Shown piece by piece: positions 17,570-25,932 of a DNA stretch of 64,000 bases (the first letter of the stretch is position 1; every line of letters starts with the position of its first letter). Source of the stretch: Actinobacteria bacterium 69-20. Lineage in GTDB: Bacteria; Actinomycetota; Actinomycetes; Mycobacteriales; Nakamurellaceae. The notes under the pieces are model-generated. The model saw only the letters and a list, made by a program, of their open reading frames with translations. It ran no database searches and had not been told where the DNA came from. Both the position numbers and the translations under genes were made by a program. Location: assembly GCA_001897425.1 (NCBI GenBank), contig MKSW01000014.1, positions 8,869-72,868 on the forward strand, in the 5' to 3' direction.

Positions 17570-18129
17570 CCGCGAGATGGATCAGCGGACTGGTGCGCGC
17601 CCGGCAGTTCGCCGAAGACAACGCGAAGAACGAGCTGCGGACGGCCGAGAAACTCGCGTCCCGCGCACACGCCCGGGTGCGATACAACGCGGAGCGTCTC
17701 GAGTCGCTGCATTATGCGCAGGCCGAGGAGAACGCCGCGACGTTCGTGGCCGCCGCGGTCGCGTTGCAGGCGGCCGCCGCGACGCATGCCGCTGCCGCGC
17801 AAGCAGCGGAACAGGCGGAACGGGCCGCCGCCGCCCGTCGCAGCGATTTGACGGACGCCGCGATCTCCCGCCGGAGCGCGGAGGAGCTCGCGGAGCGGGC
17901 CCGGGCCGCGGAGAAGGCACGTCAGGCCGCCCTCGCCCAGCGTGCGCAGGACGAGATCGCCGCATCTGTCTTCCGGCGCCATAACCCGTCCGGCAACGCC
18001 ATTCCGGATGGCACCATTTCGGGCGACATCGAAGCCGCGAAGGCCACGCCCGCCGATGCCGCTTCGGTTGCGCCCATTCCCGCCCCCCGCCCCTCCGTCG
18101 GCGACGGGGATGACGAGGTGTCGCGGTGA
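17566..18129 (+). CDS. fliJ: Flagellar export chaperone FliJ
   Basis: A 187-residue protein whose first 140 residues form one long Ala/Arg/Glu-rich coiled coil with the FliJ start (LVRARQFAEDNAKNELRTAEKLASRA). The tail is Pro/Ala-rich and probably disordered. It sits after fliI as usual and links the ATPase ring to FlhA. Sequence conservation of FliJ is low, so the call rests on position and coiled coil. Confidence 0.82.
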   Translation: MTARWISGLVRARQFAEDNAKNELRTAEKLASRAHARVRYNAERLESLHYAQAEENAATFVAAAVALQAAAATHAAAAQAAEQAERAAAARRSDLTDAAISRRSAEELAERARAAEKARQAALAQRAQDEIAASVFRRHNPSGNAIPDGTISGDIEAAKATPADAASVAPIPAPRPSVGDGDDEVSR

Positions 18130-19427
18130 GCCCCGTGATGATGGGCGATGCCCTGACGGCGATCTCCGACCGGATCGCGGCGATCCAGGCGCAGATCCAG
18201 GCCGTGAGCCCGAACTCCTACGCCGCGCCCACCGGAACGGCCGCGGGCGCAGCCTCGGCCACGGACGCCACGGCTACCCCGTCCTCCGCGAAGGCGTTCG
18301 CCACGGCGCTGGACCGTGCCGTGCAGAGCGGGGACGCGTCGGCCGGTGCGCCCGCGGGCACCGCGGGTGGAGCGCCCGCTGCCTCCGCAGTCACCGACAC
18401 CGCCGGTGTTCCCGACACCGGCTCTGCGGCAAGCGGTATCACCGGCGATGACGTGGTTGCCGACGCCAAGAAGTATCTCGGCGTCCCCTACGTCTGGGGT
18501 GGCACCAGCGCGTCCGGCCTGGACTGTTCCGGACTCGTGCAACTCACGTTCAAGGATCTGGGCATCGATCTGCCTCGGGTCTCGCGGGACCAAGCGAAGG
18601 CAGGTACCGCCGTGCCGTCACTCGCCGACGCGCGGCCCGGAGACCTGGTCGCGTTCGGCAGCCCCGTCAACCACATCGCGATCTACCTGGGCAACAACCG
18701 GATTCTCGAGGCTCCGCAGCCGGGACAACAGGTCCACATCACCGAGATGTATCGCACGCCGGTCGCCATCCGGCGGATCGTGCCGGCGGGCGACAGCTCG
18801 GCCACCGCCGATTCGACCAGCACCGGAACGACCGCCGCGCCCGGTGTCCCAGCCAGCCTACTGAAGGTCTGGGGCAGTGCTCAGGTCGCCGACGTGCCAC
18901 GCGCGGTACCGCTTGCGGCACTGGGGATGTCGAGTACCAACGGGGCTGCTTTCGCTACCCAGGCCACGACCGCACCGGCCGCCGCGCCGACCGGTGCAGG
19001 CTTCACGGCGGATCAGCTTACTGCCGCCGGACTCTCGGGCGCCGTCGCTGCCTTCGCCGGAGATTTTGCTGCCGCCGAAACCAAGTACAACCTGCCGACA
19101 GGCCTGCTCGCCAGCGTCGCGCAGGCGGAATCTCGCGGTAAGACCGACGCGGTCAGCCCAGCGGGCGCCCAGGGTCTGATGCAGCTCATGCCGGGCACCG
19201 CCGCCGGACTGGGCGTCGCCGATCCGTTCAACCCGCAGCAGGCGATCGACGGCGCCGGGAAATTGCTCGCCCGCAACCTCGACGCGTTCGGCGGATCGCT
19301 CACCTCCGCACTGGCCGCCTACAACGCAGGCGCCGGAGCCGTACGGAAGTACGGCGGAGTTCCGCCGTACCCGGCGACACAGGCATACGTCCGGAGCATC
19401 ACCGACACCCTTGCGAGACTGAGATGA
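18126..19427 (+). CDS. NlpC/P60 endopeptidase fused to a lytic transglycosylase
   Basis: A 433-residue bifunctional peptidoglycan hydrolase in the flagellar operon. Residues 1-100 are a low-complexity leader without a classical signal peptide. Residues about 105-220 are NlpC/P60: catalytic Cys134 in GLDCSGLV, His in VNHIAIYLGN, and the YVWGG motif. Residues about 315-430 are an SLT domain with catalytic Glu335 in QAESRGK followed by GAQGLMQLMP and AYNAGAGAVRKYGG. It would cut both peptide stems and glycan strands, making room for the rod as FlgJ does elsewhere. Lacking a signal peptide, it may leave through the flagellar exporter. It overlaps fliJ and fliK by 4 nt each. Confidence 0.9.
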   Translation: MSPVMMGDALTAISDRIAAIQAQIQAVSPNSYAAPTGTAAGAASATDATATPSSAKAFATALDRAVQSGDASAGAPAGTAGGAPAASAVTDTAGVPDTGSAASGITGDDVVADAKKYLGVPYVWGGTSASGLDCSGLVQLTFKDLGIDLPRVSRDQAKAGTAVPSLADARPGDLVAFGSPVNHIAIYLGNNRILEAPQPGQQVHITEMYRTPVAIRRIVPAGDSSATADSTSTGTTAAPGVPASLLKVWGSAQVADVPRAVPLAALGMSSTNGAAFATQATTAPAAAPTGAGFTADQLTAAGLSGAVAAFAGDFAAAETKYNLPTGLLASVAQAESRGKTDAVSPAGAQGLMQLMPGTAAGLGVADPFNPQQAIDGAGKLLARNLDAFGGSLTSALAAYNAGAGAVRKYGGVPPYPATQAYVRSITDTLARLR

Positions 19428-21115
19428 CCGGAGCACTCATCGATCTCGGGCCGCGCATCGGCGCCCCGTCGTCCGGCAGCCGATCCGGCGCCGGGTCCAA
19501 GTCCGACGACACGCCAACCGATGCGTTCACCGACGTGATCGAGGGCGTGATCTCGGATGCCGCCGCCGCGGCCAGGCCCCGCGAACACGGCCGCGCGGGT
19601 GCCCATTCCGCGGGGCGGGACGATTCCCGCAGAGCCGGCAGCGATGGTAACGGCTTCGTCATCGGCGGCGGCATCGATGCTGCTGCCGACTCCGGGCACG
19701 GCATGGCGCGAGACGGGAGCGACGCTGCCCCAGGTATGGGCCGGCACCGGGTCGGCACCGGGCCCGACCGCTCCGACCGCACCGCCGAGGACGGGCGCGG
19801 CGACGACACGGCCGCCGAGCAGCTCGGGGTGACCATCGTCTGGTCCGCCGCAACCCACGGCCTCCCCCCCGCACCCGGCAAACATCGGACACCCGCTGCG
19901 CATGCGGAACCGAACCAGGTGGCATCGGTGCAGCACACGACCGACCATGCGCCGCACCCGATGACGAGCGCCGGACTGCCTCGGGCGACCGGCGATGCGT
20001 CGCTTGTCCCCGCTCCCGTCGCACTACCGGTCGGCGCACATTCCCTCCGGCCGGGCGGCGAAACACCCGTCGTAGCACCGATTCCGAGCCACGGAACCGG
20101 CAACCCCAGCTCTGGCCCCCGCGGCGGTACCGCAGGTGCTGGCGGCGCCGACGGCACCGGGTCCGTCACCGTCCCGGCCGCTGTTCCGGCCGCGGCGACG
20201 CCGTCCTCGCGAGGACACTCGGCTGCCGCGCCGCACTCTGTCGCACACTCCCCTGCGGCACCATCCACCGGTCCCGTGCCGGCTGCGCAGGGGTCGGGCG
20301 CACCGGAAGGGCTCCGGGTCGTGCAGGAACCAACGGGCGGGCACGCGCGTACCACACCCGGCAGCGGCCATACCGTCGGCGCCCAGCCATCGGCAGCCGC
20401 GCGCGGCGCCCGAGTGGCACCGCCCCTCGCTCCCGCAACCGTCGCTGCGCCGGCAACGCCCACGACGGGGTCGATCGGGCCGGCCGGTCCAGGCGGCCTG
20501 CCCGATCAGGCACGCGCGCATCGCAACGGAACCGGTTCCGCGGCAACGGATTCCGCTGCCACCGCTGCCGCGGCGACTACTGCCGGAGCCGCGACTCCGG
20601 CCGCGCACCTGACCGGCACGACGCTTGCGCACACGACGCCGACCGCAGCTCCTGCTCCACCACCGCCCGCGCCGTCACAGCCACCGTCACAGCAGCTGTC
20701 GCAGCCGGATCTGGCGGGTACTCTCGCGCAGCTGCGCGCCGCGACCGACGGCACGTACCAGATGCGGGTCGCGGTGCATCCGGCCGAACTGGGCGGCGTC
20801 AACGTGACGGCAATCGTCCATCACGGCATGCTGACCGTGACGCTGTCCCCGGATCAGACGGCACACCACGCGATTTCGCAGGCACTTCCTCAACTTCGCG
20901 CGCATCTGGCCGATCAGGGATTCGTCGGAGTGGATGTGGGACTCGGCTCGCCCCCACAGGGCGGCAACCAAGCCGGACAGCAGGGATCCCGCACGCATGG
21001 AGGCGACCACGCCACACTCGCCGGATCGGGCGACGCCGTCGACGGAGTCGACCGGAGCACCCGAAACGCGAGACGCCCCAGTGACCCCACGTCCGCTCTC
21101 GACCGTTTGCTGTAG
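19424..21115 (+). CDS. fliK: Flagellar hook-length control protein FliK
   Basis: A 563-residue protein. The first 420 residues are Ala/Thr/Pro/Gly-rich and disordered, as expected of a molecular ruler. The C-terminal domain (about 425-510) matches Flg_hook: LAQLRAATDGTYQMRVAVHPAELGGVNV, then ALPQLRAHLADQGF. It measures hook length and switches FlhB specificity. Its ATG overlaps the previous stop and it is followed by flgD. Confidence 0.88.
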   Translation: MTGALIDLGPRIGAPSSGSRSGAGSKSDDTPTDAFTDVIEGVISDAAAAARPREHGRAGAHSAGRDDSRRAGSDGNGFVIGGGIDAAADSGHGMARDGSDAAPGMGRHRVGTGPDRSDRTAEDGRGDDTAAEQLGVTIVWSAATHGLPPAPGKHRTPAAHAEPNQVASVQHTTDHAPHPMTSAGLPRATGDASLVPAPVALPVGAHSLRPGGETPVVAPIPSHGTGNPSSGPRGGTAGAGGADGTGSVTVPAAVPAAATPSSRGHSAAAPHSVAHSPAAPSTGPVPAAQGSGAPEGLRVVQEPTGGHARTTPGSGHTVGAQPSAAARGARVAPPLAPATVAAPATPTTGSIGPAGPGGLPDQARAHRNGTGSAATDSAATAAAATTAGAATPAAHLTGTTLAHTTPTAAPAPPPPAPSQPPSQQLSQPDLAGTLAQLRAATDGTYQMRVAVHPAELGGVNVTAIVHHGMLTVTLSPDQTAHHAISQALPQLRAHLADQGFVGVDVGLGSPPQGGNQAGQQGSRTHGGDHATLAGSGDAVDGVDRSTRNARRPSDPTSALDRLL

Positions 21116-21129
21116 GAGATGCAGATTCC

Positions 21130-21753
21130 ATGACAGCACCCATCGATACCGTCGGCCCGCCGGCCACTCTGCCTGCCGGCTACGACCCGACCCAGGCGAA
21201 GGTCAACACCAGCGGCACCGGTAAGCCGACCGAGATGTTCGACCCGCAGATGTTCCTGAACCTGCTGGTCGCGCAGCTCAAGTATCAGGACCCGACGAAC
21301 CCGACGGACACCTCCCAGTTCATGAGCCAGACCGCCATGTTGTCGCAGGTGCAGACCATGAACTCGATGTCGTCGACGCTGAGTGATCTCGTTGCCGCGC
21401 AACAGGCCTCGTCGGCGACCGCGATGATCGGCAAGGCGATCTCGTTCGTCGACCCGGTCGGCAAACAGACCAGCGGCATCGTCGACGCCGTGTCGCTGCA
21501 CGGCGGGCAGGCGATGCTGCACGTCGGCGAGCTCGCCGTGCCGCTCGCCGGGGTCCTCGCCGTCGCGAACGCCGTCGGTGACGCCGCCGACCCAGCGGGC
21601 GGCGGCACACCGGGCGGCACAGCGGGAACCTCTCCCGCCGGCGGGTCCACTGGGGCCGACAGTCCCAGCGGCACAACAACAACCGGACAGGCACCCGGAG
21701 ACAACACGGCTCCGGCCACTACCGATCCTGCACCCACGACCGTCAACGCTTAA
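21130..21753 (+). CDS. flgD: Hook scaffolding protein FlgD
   Basis: A 207-residue hook cap. The FlgD N-terminus is clear (FDPQMFLNLLVAQLKYQDPTNPTDTSQFMSQTAMLSQVQTMNS, near 35-80), followed by an SH3-like part (GKAISFVDPVGKQTSGIVDAVSL). The C-terminal 70 residues are Gly/Thr/Pro-rich and the usual Ig-like FlgD domain is not apparent, which makes this a short form. It caps the growing hook made of FlgE. Confidence 0.9.
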   Translation: MTAPIDTVGPPATLPAGYDPTQAKVNTSGTGKPTEMFDPQMFLNLLVAQLKYQDPTNPTDTSQFMSQTAMLSQVQTMNSMSSTLSDLVAAQQASSATAMIGKAISFVDPVGKQTSGIVDAVSLHGGQAMLHVGELAVPLAGVLAVANAVGDAADPAGGGTPGGTAGTSPAGGSTGADSPSGTTTTGQAPGDNTAPATTDPAPTTVNA

Positions 21754-21768
21754 AGGAAGGCCATCACC

Positions 21769-22689
21769 ATGCTTCGCTCTCTCTTCACCGGAATCTCCGG
21801 GCTGACGGCGCACCAGCAGATGCTCGATGTCACCGCCAACAACATCGCCAATGTCAACACCACCGGCTTCAAGGCGTCGCGCGCCGAGTTCCAGGACACG
21901 CTGAGCCAGACCCTGCAAGGCGCCGCCGCGCCGCGCAGCAACGCCGCCGGCGAGACAGCGGTCGGCGGCACCAACGCCCGGCAGATCGGGCTCGGTGTCC
22001 GGCTCGCCGGGACCGAGCTGAACATGGGCCAGGGCGCCACGCAGTCCACCGGCGTCGGCACGGACATGATGATCAACGGAGACGGGTTCTTCGTCGTGCA
22101 GAAGGGCGACAACCATCAGGCGTTGTACACCCGCGCCGGCGGTCTCCACCTCGATCAGCAGGGTCACCTCGTCACGCCGGACGGGGCACTGGTTTCCGGA
22201 GTCAAGGCGACCGCAGGCGTTCTCGGTGCCCAGCCGACCGCCGTCGCCGGCCTCGCACCGCTGGATCTTTCCCCGCTGTTGAACGGCTACGACGCGTCCG
22301 GGCCGATCTACGGAGCGCCCGGGACGCCCACCGGAAAATACGTGTCGTACTCGATCGACGTGTCGGGCGCCGTCACCGCGGTCCGCGACGACGGCGGCAA
22401 GGATGTCCTCGGCCAACTCACCCTCGCGACGTTCGCCAACCCCAACGGGCTGCAGAAGACCGGCGACACCGAATTCACCGCGACCGGCGGCTCCGGCGAT
22501 CCGGTCTTCGGCGCCGCGGACAGCGGCTCCATCGGCTCGATCACCACCGGCGAGCTCGAGATGAGCAATGTCGACCTGTCCGCGGAGCTCACGAACCTGA
22601 TCATCTCGCAACGCGGCTACCAGGCGAACTCGAAGACGGTGACCACCGCCGACCAGATCCTGCAGACATTGGTCTCGCTGAAGCAGTAG
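21769..22689 (+). CDS. flgE: Flagellar hook protein FlgE (short form)
   Basis: A 306-residue axial protein with N-terminal MLRSLFTGISGLTAHQQMLD plus VTANNIANVNTTGFK, and C-terminal VDLSAELTNLIISQRGYQANSKTVTTADQILQTLVSLKQ. It follows flgD, so it is called the hook subunit, but it is shorter than many FlgE proteins (about 400) and resembles FlgG/FlgF in length; it is the only hook/distal-rod type protein in the window. AAAGGAAGG precedes the ATG. A strong hairpin containing the dispersed element follows. Confidence 0.85.
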   Translation: MLRSLFTGISGLTAHQQMLDVTANNIANVNTTGFKASRAEFQDTLSQTLQGAAAPRSNAAGETAVGGTNARQIGLGVRLAGTELNMGQGATQSTGVGTDMMINGDGFFVVQKGDNHQALYTRAGGLHLDQQGHLVTPDGALVSGVKATAGVLGAQPTAVAGLAPLDLSPLLNGYDASGPIYGAPGTPTGKYVSYSIDVSGAVTAVRDDGGKDVLGQLTLATFANPNGLQKTGDTEFTATGGSGDPVFGAADSGSIGSITTGELEMSNVDLSAELTNLIISQRGYQANSKTVTTADQILQTLVSLKQ

Positions 22690-22715
22690 CCCGGATATCC
22701 CCCTCCCTCCCCTCA

Positions 22716-22740
22716 GCAGTACCCCCTCAGCAGTACCCTC
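22716..22740 (+). repeat. Short direct duplication after flgE
   Basis: CCCTCAGCAGTACC occurs twice in tandem in the spacer after the flgE stop. Confidence 0.45.
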
Positions 22741-22748
22741 CCCTCGCC

Positions 22749-22784
22749 GACCGGTTATGACGCCGAACAGCGTCATACCCGGTC
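22749..22784 (+). terminator. Hairpin after flgE built on the dispersed element (copy 4)
   Basis: GACCGGTTATGACGC and GCGTCATACCCGGTC pair over 15 bp with one mismatch around a CGAACA loop. The right half is a consensus copy of the dispersed element. It separates flgE from the flbD-motA group and is placed like a terminator. Confidence 0.7.
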
Positions 22785-22850
22785 GGTTTCGTTGTGCCCC
22801 TTCGTGATGCACCCCTCGCCGACGACGGGCGAGATTGCGGGACACAGCAT

Positions 22851-22877
22851 TCAAGACGGCCCTCCGGCGGCCGATCA
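22851..22877 (+). promoter_or_regulatory. Candidate sigma-28-class promoter for flbD-motAB
   Basis: TCAAGACG, exactly 11 nt, GCCGATCA. It lies between the flgE hairpin and flbD, 54 nt before the flbD start. Confidence 0.5.
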
Positions 22878-22931
22878 GAACAAGTACAGGGGCCACGGAT
22901 GGCCCCGGGTCGCACACCAAGGATGGTTGCC

Positions 22932-23210
22932 GTGTTGCTTTTGACGAGGTTGAACGGTCCAGTGTTCGCACTGAATCCCGACCTCATCGAGCGGGCAGAG
23001 GCCACACCGGACACCGTCGTCACACTGGTCAACGGCACCCGGTACGTGATCTGCGAAACGCTCGTGGAACTCGCCGAGATGGTGCGCGATTACCGCGCGC
23101 AGACGGCCGCTGCCGCCTATCAATTCCCGATGGAGCGCCGCAACTCGCCCACCGCGTCGGATCGTGCGTCGCGGGGAACCGTCGTCGAGCTCAGGCCGGG
23201 TGATATGTAA
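22932..23210 (+). CDS. flbD: FlbD-family flagellar protein
   Basis: A 92-residue protein. The first 60 residues fit FlbD: LLTRLNGPVFALNPDLIERAEATPDTVVTLVNGTRYVICETLVEL. FlbD proteins usually lie just before motA in Gram-positives and their role is unsettled. A GTG at 22932 with AAGGA eight nt upstream is preferred; an ATG at 22923 in the same frame is possible. The last 30 residues are an extra polar tail. The stop overlaps the motA ATG by one base. Confidence 0.82.
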   Translation: MLLLTRLNGPVFALNPDLIERAEATPDTVVTLVNGTRYVICETLVELAEMVRDYRAQTAAAAYQFPMERRNSPTASDRASRGTVVELRPGDM

Positions 23211-23980
23211 TGGATCCGGCTACCCTCGTCGGCATCGGGGTTGCGCTCGGCGCCATCGTCGTCTCACTGGTCCTCGAGGGCGGCAACATCGGTTCGATGT
23301 TCCTGCTGCCGCCGATGATCCTGGTGATCTTCGGAACGATCGGCGCTGCCGTCGCCGGTTCGATCCTCAAAGACGCGATGCGGCTGCCCAAGGCGATTGT
23401 GCAGGCCATGACGGCCAAGGTGGGCGACCCGGCGAAGAACGTCCAGGTGATCGTCTCTCTGGCCGAACGCGCCCGCCGTGAGGGCCTGCTCGCGTTGGAC
23501 GGCGAGATCGCCAAGATCGAGGACCCGTTCCTGAAGAAGGCGCTCGAGATGGCCGTCGACGGAACGGATTCCGACGAGATCGCCGAGATCATGGGCGCCG
23601 AGGTCGACGCCAAGAAGGCGTCCGACAAGGTCGCGGCGAAGCTCTTCACGGATATGGGCGGCTACTCCCCCACCATCGGCATCATCGGGACCGTTCTGGG
23701 CCTGGTGCACGTGCTGGGCAGCCTGTCCGATACCAGTTCGCTCGGCGGGAAGATCGCCGGCGCGTTCATCGCCACGCTGTGGGGCGTGATGATGGCGAAC
23801 GTCTTCTGGCTGCCGATGGCCACCCGCTTGAAGCGGATCAGTGAAGTCGAGTGCGAGCAGATGGAACTGGCCATCGAGGGCGTGCTCGCCATCCAAGCCG
23901 GCGCCAGCCCGCGGCTCATCGCCCGCAAGCTGCAGAGCATGATGCCGGACTCGCAGGGACCCGCCAAGGAAGTGGCGTAG
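23210..23980 (+). CDS. motA: Flagellar stator protein MotA
   Basis: A 256-residue stator subunit with four TM helices (about 5-25, 32-52, 145-170, 180-200) and a cytosolic loop between helices 2 and 3 that contacts FliG. Family features are the start TLVGIGVALGAIVVSLVLEGGN, the loop LAERARREGLLALD, and GGYSPTIGIIGTVLGLVHVL with the Pro of helix 3. It forms the proton channel with MotB, encoded immediately after. Confidence 0.94.
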   Translation: MDPATLVGIGVALGAIVVSLVLEGGNIGSMFLLPPMILVIFGTIGAAVAGSILKDAMRLPKAIVQAMTAKVGDPAKNVQVIVSLAERARREGLLALDGEIAKIEDPFLKKALEMAVDGTDSDEIAEIMGAEVDAKKASDKVAAKLFTDMGGYSPTIGIIGTVLGLVHVLGSLSDTSSLGGKIAGAFIATLWGVMMANVFWLPMATRLKRISEVECEQMELAIEGVLAIQAGASPRLIARKLQSMMPDSQGPAKEVA

Positions 23981-25201
23981 ATGCCATCGGCTGCGGGCAG
24001 GGCCTCGACCGCACGAGGGGGCGGTCGAGGCCGGGGGCGTCAGGGGGCCGGCCACGGCGAGGAGCATGAAAACTCCGAGCGGTGGCTGGTCACCTACGCC
24101 GACCTCCTCACGGTTCTGCTGGCCCTGTTCATCGTGCTGTTCGCGATCTCGGCGTTGAACCAGTCGAAGTTCGTGCAGCTGAAGTACTCGTTGGCCGCCG
24201 TCTTCGGTGACGGGTCGATCGGGGTGCTGGACGGGTCGCCCGCCTTGAACGACTCCAACGCGAACGACGTCGCGCAGCCGCCGACGGTGCCCGAGGTTCC
24301 GGTCACGACGGACGCGGCGGAGGCTGCGGTGCCGAACCTCGGTGGATGGCTGGACGGTAAGCAGGGCGCGGACAGCGGGAAAAGCGGCCAGGGTGCGGCC
24401 GACAAGTCCGGCGCGGATGGCAAGGCTGCGCAGACGAAGACCGCCGCGGGGTTCGTGATCGACACCGGTGACAAGAAGTTGGATTCGGCGATCAAGCTCG
24501 AGCTGGACAACTTCGCCGCGATCCAGGCCGAGATCGACGCCCACCTGGCGAAGGCAGGCATGTCCGGCGCAGTCAACTTCGCTATCGACCAACGCGGACT
24601 GATCATCACGGTGGTGACCGACGCACTGGTCTTCCCGGGGAACAGTGCGACGCTCCTGCCCAAAGGGCAGGCACTCCTCGCGGCGATCGCCCCGGCCGTC
24701 GCCAAGGTGGCGAACAACGTCGAGGTGGACGGGTTCACCAACCAGGTCGACGTGTCGACCTATCCGTACCCGAGCGGATGGGAGCTCTCGTCGGCCCGGG
24801 CGTCGTCCGTGGTGCGCTACCTGGAGAACCATGGGCTGGGCAATCGGCAGCTCTCCGCCGTGGGCTTCTCGGACCAGCGGCCGCTCGTTCCGCCGAGCAA
24901 TCCGCTGTCCGTGACGCGGAACCGCCGGGTCGAGATCGTGGTGCTCTCGTCGTTGCCGGCGGTGGCCGGGAACGCGTTGCTCGCCGCGGGGAAGGCCGCA
25001 AAGGCGGCGGCATCGTCATCGGCGTCACCGGCAGCATCACCGGCAGGGTCACCGGCACCCACATCGGCCGCCTCGCACCCCGCGGCCGGCACCGCACCGG
25101 TTGCCTCGGCCACGTCCGCCGCGCCCTCGGCCGCCCGCGGAACCCAAGCCCGCAGCACCGTCCCAGCGACGACCGGCGCCGCGGCGCCGCCGTCGAAGTA
25201 G
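23981..25201 (+). CDS. motB: Flagellar stator protein MotB
   Basis: A 406-residue stator subunit. A basic N-terminus is followed by a single TM helix in WLVTYADLLTVLLALFIVLF whose Asp41 is the expected proton carrier. A linker of about 110 residues leads to an OmpA-like peptidoglycan-binding domain (VEVDGFTNQVDVS, then WELSSARASSVVRYL and VTRNRRVEIVVLS). A Ser/Ala/Pro-rich tail of about 75 residues is unusually long. It starts directly after the motA stop. Confidence 0.93.
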   Translation: MPSAAGRASTARGGGRGRGRQGAGHGEEHENSERWLVTYADLLTVLLALFIVLFAISALNQSKFVQLKYSLAAVFGDGSIGVLDGSPALNDSNANDVAQPPTVPEVPVTTDAAEAAVPNLGGWLDGKQGADSGKSGQGAADKSGADGKAAQTKTAAGFVIDTGDKKLDSAIKLELDNFAAIQAEIDAHLAKAGMSGAVNFAIDQRGLIITVVTDALVFPGNSATLLPKGQALLAAIAPAVAKVANNVEVDGFTNQVDVSTYPYPSGWELSSARASSVVRYLENHGLGNRQLSAVGFSDQRPLVPPSNPLSVTRNRRVEIVVLSSLPAVAGNALLAAGKAAKAAASSSASPAASPAGSPAPTSAASHPAAGTAPVASATSAAPSAARGTQARSTVPATTGAAAPPSK

Positions 25202-25213
25202 GAGGAGAACACC

Positions 25214-25729
25214 ATGGCCACCATCACCGACCAGCGGAAGGGCGCGAGCGCCGGTCCGACCCGGACCCCACCCAAGGGTGGCGACGCCAAGGACGGCAAG
25301 GACGAAGGCACCGCGGAGAAGGCCAAGGGCGGCAAGAAGGTCATCCTCATCGCGATTGTCGCGGTGGTGCTGCTCGCCGCGGCCGGCGGCGGGGCGTACT
25401 TCTTCTTCCTGAAGAAGCCCGGGCCGCCCCCGCCGCCCGTGGGCGGCGCCATGGTGCAGATGGATCCGATGACGCTGTCCCTGAGCGAGGGCCACTTCCT
25501 CAAGGTGCAGATCGCGATCCAGCTGGTGGAGGGCAAGGCCACCGCCGAGACCTTCCAGACGGTCCAGGCCTCGCAGATCCTGATCGACACGTTCTCCAAC
25601 CGCGGCGTGGCCGAGCTCACCACCAACAAGGCGCGCAAGGCGCTGACCGCACAGGTCCTGGCCGCACTGAAGAAGGCCTACCCGAAGGAGGTATTCGACG
25701 TCTTCCTGACCCAGTTCGTGATCCAGTAG
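25214..25729 (+). CDS. fliL: Flagellar basal body-associated protein FliL
   Basis: A 171-residue bitopic protein: a 40-residue basic cytosolic part, one TM helix (VILIAIVAVVLLAAAGGGAYFFF) and an extracytoplasmic FliL domain (FLKVQIAIQLVEGKATAE, then ILIDTFSNRGVAELTTNKARKALTAQVLAALKKAYPKEVFDVFLTQFVIQ). FliL surrounds the stator and supports torque. AGGAGGAG lies upstream of the ATG. Confidence 0.9.
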   Translation: MATITDQRKGASAGPTRTPPKGGDAKDGKDEGTAEKAKGGKKVILIAIVAVVLLAAAGGGAYFFFLKKPGPPPPPVGGAMVQMDPMTLSLSEGHFLKVQIAIQLVEGKATAETFQTVQASQILIDTFSNRGVAELTTNKARKALTAQVLAALKKAYPKEVFDVFLTQFVIQ

Positions 25730-25898
25730 ATCCATCAGTAGATCTGCTAGTAGATCCAGAGTGGCCGCAGGGACGCGGCCCGTGCCCGCCCCCATGGAAG
25801 GGGCCGGGATTCGGCACTGACACCGACGCCGTGTATGACGATGTTCGGCCACCGAGGTGCGCGGAGACCCTTCGCGCCCCGAAAGTGTCCTGTGCTCT

Positions 25899-25925
25899 TA
25901 AAGTGGCGCGCGCGCACGCCGATAG
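25899..25925 (+). promoter_or_regulatory. Sigma-28-class promoter directly before fliM
   Basis: TAAAGTGG, exactly 11 nt, GCCGATAG, seven of eight bases matching the enterobacterial FliA -10. The -10 box ends 7 nt before the fliM ATG, so transcription would begin at or beside the start codon. Confidence 0.6.
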
Positions 25926-25932
25926 CTTGGGT

